A stretch of 64,000 nucleotides of DNA from Timema cristinae. Taxonomy: Eukaryota > Arthropoda > Insecta > Phasmatodea > Timematidae. Below are positions 59,790 to 64,000 of the stretch, one piece after another. The position numbers and the translations under genes are program-made. Every line of letters starts with the position of its first letter. Position 1 is the stretch's first letter. A model generated the notes under the pieces. It did no database searches. It saw nothing but the letters and a program-made list of their open reading frames with translations, and had not been told where the DNA came from. Location of the stretch: assembly GCA_039000515.1 (NCBI GenBank), contig JBCFYV010000567.1:1-64000 (forward strand). Direction: 5' to 3'.

Positions 59790-60960
59790 TAGTTGAAGAC
59801 GTGGACAGAATTTCCCTTTCCAAAGCTGAACTTCTCCATAATGTTAAACTGCACGGCTTTATAGTCTCGGACGATACCTCGGTGAGTGACCTTCGTGTTA
59901 CCCTCAAAGTTTTATGGACACAACCGGTGGTCGGTGATCAGATGGCCAATTTTCAAACAGATAACAATCCTTTAATAATTAATAAACACGATCTCAATCA
60001 AACCCCGCTAAATAATGATGCTATTCAAAAAGGAATATACTCTCATTTAAAATCTTGATTCACTTCTACTAAACCAAAGTACTACCTCTAAACATCCCGT
60101 CAGTCAAATGCCGGCAGTTCTACATCGGACAAAACTAAATCTAAAGTTCTGTCCTCCTTTTTAGATAAAATCCCCTCTTGTGACAGACACAATTACGTTT
60201 CATTATTTAATTTCTTACTAGAAATTACTCAAGTATGTAATCTAAGCTTGGGAAAAGAAATTGAGTTTTTATCTCTTTGCCTTAGTAAAACAAATGGATA
60301 TTTGTCTCAGCTGTTTGCTGAATGTTTAAATTTAGGCCTTAACTGGTGAAGCTTTAGAAATAAAATACTTTCTATACTTGTACCAGATAGGGCTAGAAAC
60401 AACCTAAAGGCACAATTCGTAAATATTTCAAAATCCCGATGAGTCTTTATGTAGTTTCATAGTTTCTGTCTCCGATGCGGCGACCATACTTGAACTCAAC
60501 CTGGAAGAAAGTAAAAGTGTTAACATCATTTTAGAAAATGTGTCCCCGCTTACACGTCGACATTTCGTCTTTTCTTCTCAACCCTCCTCTCTCCTGGAGT
60601 TACACACTCTTGCTTCTTTAATAGAAAGAAGTAATGTTGGCGGAACAGGAATATTTGACATTACACCACACCACCCCCTTTAGCCGAAGTGGTTCAAGGT
60701 TTTGTCCCACCCAGACAAATTAGATCGGGAACCACTTTTCCTAAACCCCTTAATCTTTATATTTATAAACCATTTATGAATAGTAAGCCAAACCAAAACA
60801 TTAACATCTCCCCTAAAGATATGTCCAAAATTAAATTTTATAATTGTGGAAACGTTGGACATTATAAGTGTCAGTGTATTAAAAAAAAAAACTATGAACC
60901 GCCAGAGACATGGCTCTGCGCGGCGAAATATTTATCCTCCAGGTATCCGCGAAACTTTTG
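59790..60960 (+). pseudogene. gag of the Ty3/gypsy element (frameshifted)
   Basis: Gag forms the particle around element RNA. An N-terminal frame (59,801-60,058) has no ATG and includes a helix pair LSKAELLHNVKLHG / SVSDLRVTL of the kind seen near Gag N-termini. A capsid-like helical region is spread over 60,130-60,440 in other frames, and a basic stretch precedes a zinc knuckle at 60,836-60,877. That knuckle reads F-x2-C-x4-H-x4-C: its first Cys codon is TTT in place of TGT. Several stops interrupt the region. Confidence 0.6.
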
Positions 60961-61250
60961 TTACTGAACATATTTATACTCTTCCTTGTAGGGCCCTATT
61001 TGATACTGGCGCCAGTTCTTCATTTATTAATGAAATTATTCTTAACAAATTTCCTCTTCTCACCGTCATAACTTAAAGGAAATAAGTCCTAAACACTTTG
61101 CTATTGCTAACGGAAATCACTTTACGTCAACAAAAGCATTAATCTATCTATTAAGATAAATTGATTCTATGGAAACAATCCTTTTTTGTCGTTCCAAATT
61201 TAGACTATGAAGTAATCCTTGGTGTTGACTTTATGACTAAACCCAAGTCA
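60961..61250 (+). pseudogene. Aspartic protease of the Ty3/gypsy element
   Basis: ALFDTGASSSF with the catalytic DTG at 61,002-61,010 marks the retropepsin active site in the 60,846-61,076 frame. The downstream flap part continues through frameshifts; VILGVDFM at about 61,215 is the usual C-terminal ILG segment, in the 61,161-61,379 frame. It would cut Gag-Pol. Confidence 0.75.
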
Positions 61251-61379
61251 AATTGGATTTGGGGACTGGGAATCTTACCATTAAATTTAACCCTTCTGTT
61301 AAAACATTTTACAACAAAGCTAATGATAATCACAATCTATATAATGCTGGTAAATCTTCAGAAATTAATCAGGTCCTAG

Positions 61380-62330
61380 ATGACTTTTCTGAAGTCATTA
61401 CCCCTAATTGGGGAAAATGCGACATCCTTCCGTATGACATTTTCCTTTCTAATAACAAACCTATAGGATCCCCCCTAAACTAGAGATATTTAGGAAATTG
61501 ATAGGCGATTTATTAAGCAAAGATGATATTCGTCATTATAAATCTTCATTCGTCATCACAGCATTTATCATTCCTCGTAAAGGAGGCGGTCATAGACTCA
61601 TTGTGGATTACAGAAAAGTCAACAAACAAATAATTTTTGATTCATACCCCATGCCCACCATAGAAAGCGCCTTTCAGCATTTGGGAGGGACGAAGATCTA
61701 TAGTCTTATAGATTTTAATGCCAGTTTCCTTTAAATTGCGCTCTCTAAAAGTTCTAAACAGTACACGGCATTTGTCACTCCATGGGGATGTTACGAATTT
61801 AATAGGGTCCCATTGGGCATTAGCTGCGGAGGCGCCGCACTTAGGGCCCTGTCTTGGATCACATTCTTTCTGTTTTAAAGTTCAAATTCGTTTTCAACTA
61901 TTTGGATGATATATGTATATATATAAAGTAATTCTCTTTCCGAACATGCCAAACACATCCGTCTCGTACTTCAAAAACTTCGGGAAGTCGAACTGATCGT
62001 TAACCCGGGAAAGGTTACTTGAGCCACTGACTCCATTAAATACTTCGGCTACATAATTTCCAGGGGAAATATCCTTGTTGATTCGGAGAGAGTTAAACCT
62101 ATCATAGAGTATCCTACTCCTAAAACTCTGTTTAAGTCCAACGTTTCATTGGCATGTGTGCTTACTATGTTAGATTCATTCCCCAATTTTCTCAAATAGC
62201 TGCTTCTTTAGACCCCCTTAAGAAGAAAGGGATCCCATTCAATTGGGACCCAGATCAAATGAAAGCCTTTTCTACATTAAAACAATGTTTAATATCACCC
62301 AAAATTCCTCAAGATGCTTAATTTTACCCT
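61380..62330 (+). pseudogene. Reverse transcriptase of the Ty3/gypsy element (broken)
   Basis: The 61,498-61,734 frame includes HRLIVDYRKVN, YPMPTIE and SLIDFN (catalytic Asp at 61,711), then a stop where the frame shifts. The following strand continues in another frame with FVTPWG-like and VPLGIS-like blocks. The YLDD box is intact at 61,899-61,910, but in a frame that closes soon after. The thumb and connection region follows to 62,330 with more breaks. Domain order and motifs are those of Ty3/gypsy pol. Confidence 0.85.
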
Positions 62331-62700
62331 GCCGTTCGAGCTACAGGTGGATGCTCATCATTTGCTCTCGGCGCAGTTCTTTCTCAACGTCATCCTGAAG
62401 GACTATTTCCTATTGCATTCGCTAGCAAAACTCTTTCCGAAGCTCAAAGAAAGTATAGTCCCTATGAGAAAGAAGGCCTTGCCTGCATCTTTGGAATCGA
62501 TAAATTCTCAGATTATCTTGAACAACGCGAATTTGTCCTCTATAACGGACAACAGGCCCTCTCATGATGCTGAACCATCCCAAACAATTAGGAAAGATTG
62601 GTAGATGGGTCTTAAAACTATCTCAGTTTAAATTTCGTACTGAGCACATTTCCGGAAAGCATAACCTCGTTGCTGATACCCTACCCGAATAAACGAAGGT
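62330..62700 (+). pseudogene. RNase H of the Ty3/gypsy element (broken)
   Basis: The family blocks GAVLSQ, PIAFASKTL and EKEGLACIF can be read near 62,365-62,490 in one frame, and the first Asp (VDA) in another at about 62,347. A HISGKHNLVADTL block at 62,640-62,690 matches the conserved C-terminal part. At least two frameshifts separate them. Confidence 0.75.
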
Positions 62701-62929
62701 CTTCTTCCAATTGCCTCAGGTGCGGCTCTCAGCTGTTTGGGCGTTATTCATACTATAACCTGAATCCTTTGTCTCTCTTAGGCAGCATCAGAAGGATGAT
62801 TCATATTGTAGGGATATTGTTGATCGCCTGAAAGATGGTGAAAAAATCGACAACTTTATCATCTTCAAGGATTGCTCTGCTGGGTAGGCAATCGTGGTAA
62901 GGGTCGGAAGGTATTCGTCCCGTCCAAAC

Positions 62930-63600
62930 TAAGAAGTGTGATCCTAAAATATTTCATGATTCCGCGTAGGGGGACATTTAGGTATCTTCAAAACATACAA
63001 AAAAATTAGTCAGGAATTTTACTGGATTAAACTCTACTTAGATGTGAGGAAGTGGATTAGGGAGTGCCATGGCTGTCTAAGCACTAAACCTCCCCAAAAT
63101 ACACGTTTTGGGATGCATTCTGCAGATGTAGCTCCAAAACCATGGGACACAGTTTTTGTTAACTTTGTAGGTCCCCTAACCCATTCCTCAATTGGTAACA
63201 CTTGTATCTTAAACCTCGTGGATGGTTTTTCCCAGTTTGTTGTCATAATACAATTAAGAAATATGAAAGCTCCACTACTTTTATCGCCCTGTCCAAAAGA
63301 GTTTGGTCAATTTCTGGAGCTCCCAGGAAGATTGCCACAGACAATGGACCCTGCTTCCGCTCAAAAAATGTTTAAAGATATGTGTTTTACATGGGGTATA
63401 AGGCATGTCACCACCAGCCCTTGTCACCCTTCCCCTAATCTTGTAGAGAGATTTCACAGGAACCTCAATATTGCCTTAACTATTTTGCATGGGCACGCTC
63501 AGGCGTCCGGGGATAAAGAGTTTGATTTCTTATCCATAGCCTTTAATTCGGCTGTTCACGAGTCGACCGGAGCAAACCCTTCTTTTTTACTTAGTTGAGA
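62930..63600 (+). pseudogene. Integrase of the Ty3/gypsy element (frameshifted; first catalytic Asp is Asn)
   Basis: A zinc-binding domain is split over frames: GHLGIFKT near 62,980, then CHGC in WIRECHGCLS at 63,056-63,085. The core follows in the 63,044-63,598 frame: VFVNFVGPL has Asn at 63,161 where the family has catalytic Asp. The middle (63,270-63,370) is shifted, with the second Asp readable in ATDNGP in another frame. The third acidic residue is in LVERFHRN at 63,446. It would insert the cDNA, but this copy could not as read. Confidence 0.85.
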
Positions 63601-63965
63601 GCTTAATCATCCCTTGTTGGCCATCTAGGACGTCGACCCATTGGTGGAGATCCAAGCATCTCTTCTTATTCTGAAGGGTGTAAGCTTGCCCTTCAAAAAT
63701 CTGAAGAGGTCAAGGAATAGGTCGCCGAAGCTTACAACCGGGGTCGTGTTCCAGTTCATGTCCAAATCAATGATAAGGTCATGTGCCGTAGTTTCCCTTT
63801 AGCTCGGCACCCAACAGAATCTCTGCCAAGCTGTCACCTAAATGGAGTGGTCCTTGGCTCGTGCAGCGGTCTTTACACCGGTTTCTGTCATGCTGCAAAC
63901 ACACCGATGATGCTGACGTGACTCGCCGAGCCCACGTCAGCAATCTCAAGAAAATTAGCTTCAAC
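63601..63965 (+). pseudogene. Post-integrase (GPY/F-like) region of gypsy pol
   Basis: After a stop at 63,597, family blocks continue in mixed frames: NRGRVPVHVQINDKVM (about 63,735-63,785), KWSGPWLVQR (63,840-63,870) and a RRAHVSNLKK end (63,925-63,955). This is the GPY/F-type C-terminal part common in Ty3/gypsy integrases. The 3' LTR should follow right of the window. Confidence 0.65.
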
Positions 63966-64000
63966 AAAGGTTGTATACAGGGCGGCTCTAGGCGGTGCGA

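Overview
The window is nuclear DNA of an animal, most likely an arthropod, but the species cannot be fixed from sequence alone. The composition is AT-rich with long homopolymer tracts, and I see no operons, Shine-Dalgarno sites or dense coding. A 119-bp intron with consensus splice sites interrupts a transposase. The recognisable content is retrotransposons and one DNA transposon. I found no host gene I can name and no RNA gene.

The dominant occupant is a single family of two-ORF non-LTR retrotransposon, always on the minus strand. ORF1 carries CCHC zinc knuckles and a Pro/Gly-rich linker. ORF2 carries an APE-type endonuclease, a reverse transcriptase with an FVDD box, an RNase H and a C-terminal Cys/His motif. 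Five large copies are present: A 17,150-23,085; B 23,100-26,607 (3'-truncated); C 37,095-42,890; D 43,095-49,115 (close to full length, about 6.0 kb); E 52,770-57,985 (5'-truncated, best preserved). The left edge of the window holds the 5' end of a sixth copy (1-772). Fragments lie at 10,135-11,140, 34,745-34,860 and 35,785-36,175. ORF2 with RNase H, a (TAA)n-type 3' tail and the two-ORF layout fit the I-like group. All copies look inactive as read.

Between these copies are an AT-rich desert with several tandem repeats (about 90 bp at 1.09 kb, about 38 bp at 7.26 kb), poly(T) tracts, a PIF/Harbinger transposase relic (32.64-33.57 kb, minus), an old Ty3/gypsy pol scrap (30.56-30.97 kb, minus) and GC-richer islands of unknown nature (2.43-3.51, 5.86-6.80 and 13.90-15.25 kb). 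The 49.1-52.8 kb interval is cleaner and has two short coding-like stretches I cannot identify.

The right end (about 58.0-64.0 kb, plus strand) is a Ty3/gypsy LTR retrotransposon cut by the window edge: a candidate 5' LTR containing a minisatellite, then gag, protease, RT, RNase H, integrase and a post-integrase domain. It has many frameshifts and some lost key residues.

The sequence left of about 49.1 kb is full of homopolymer expansions and single-base indels, while the sequence to the right is much cleaner. Many breaks on the left may therefore be sequencing or assembly error rather than true mutation. I see no sign of an undescribed multi-gene system. The most interesting signals are a conserved two-hairpin module at the 5' end of the non-LTR family, its duplication next to copy C, and the one-orientation clustering of the copies.
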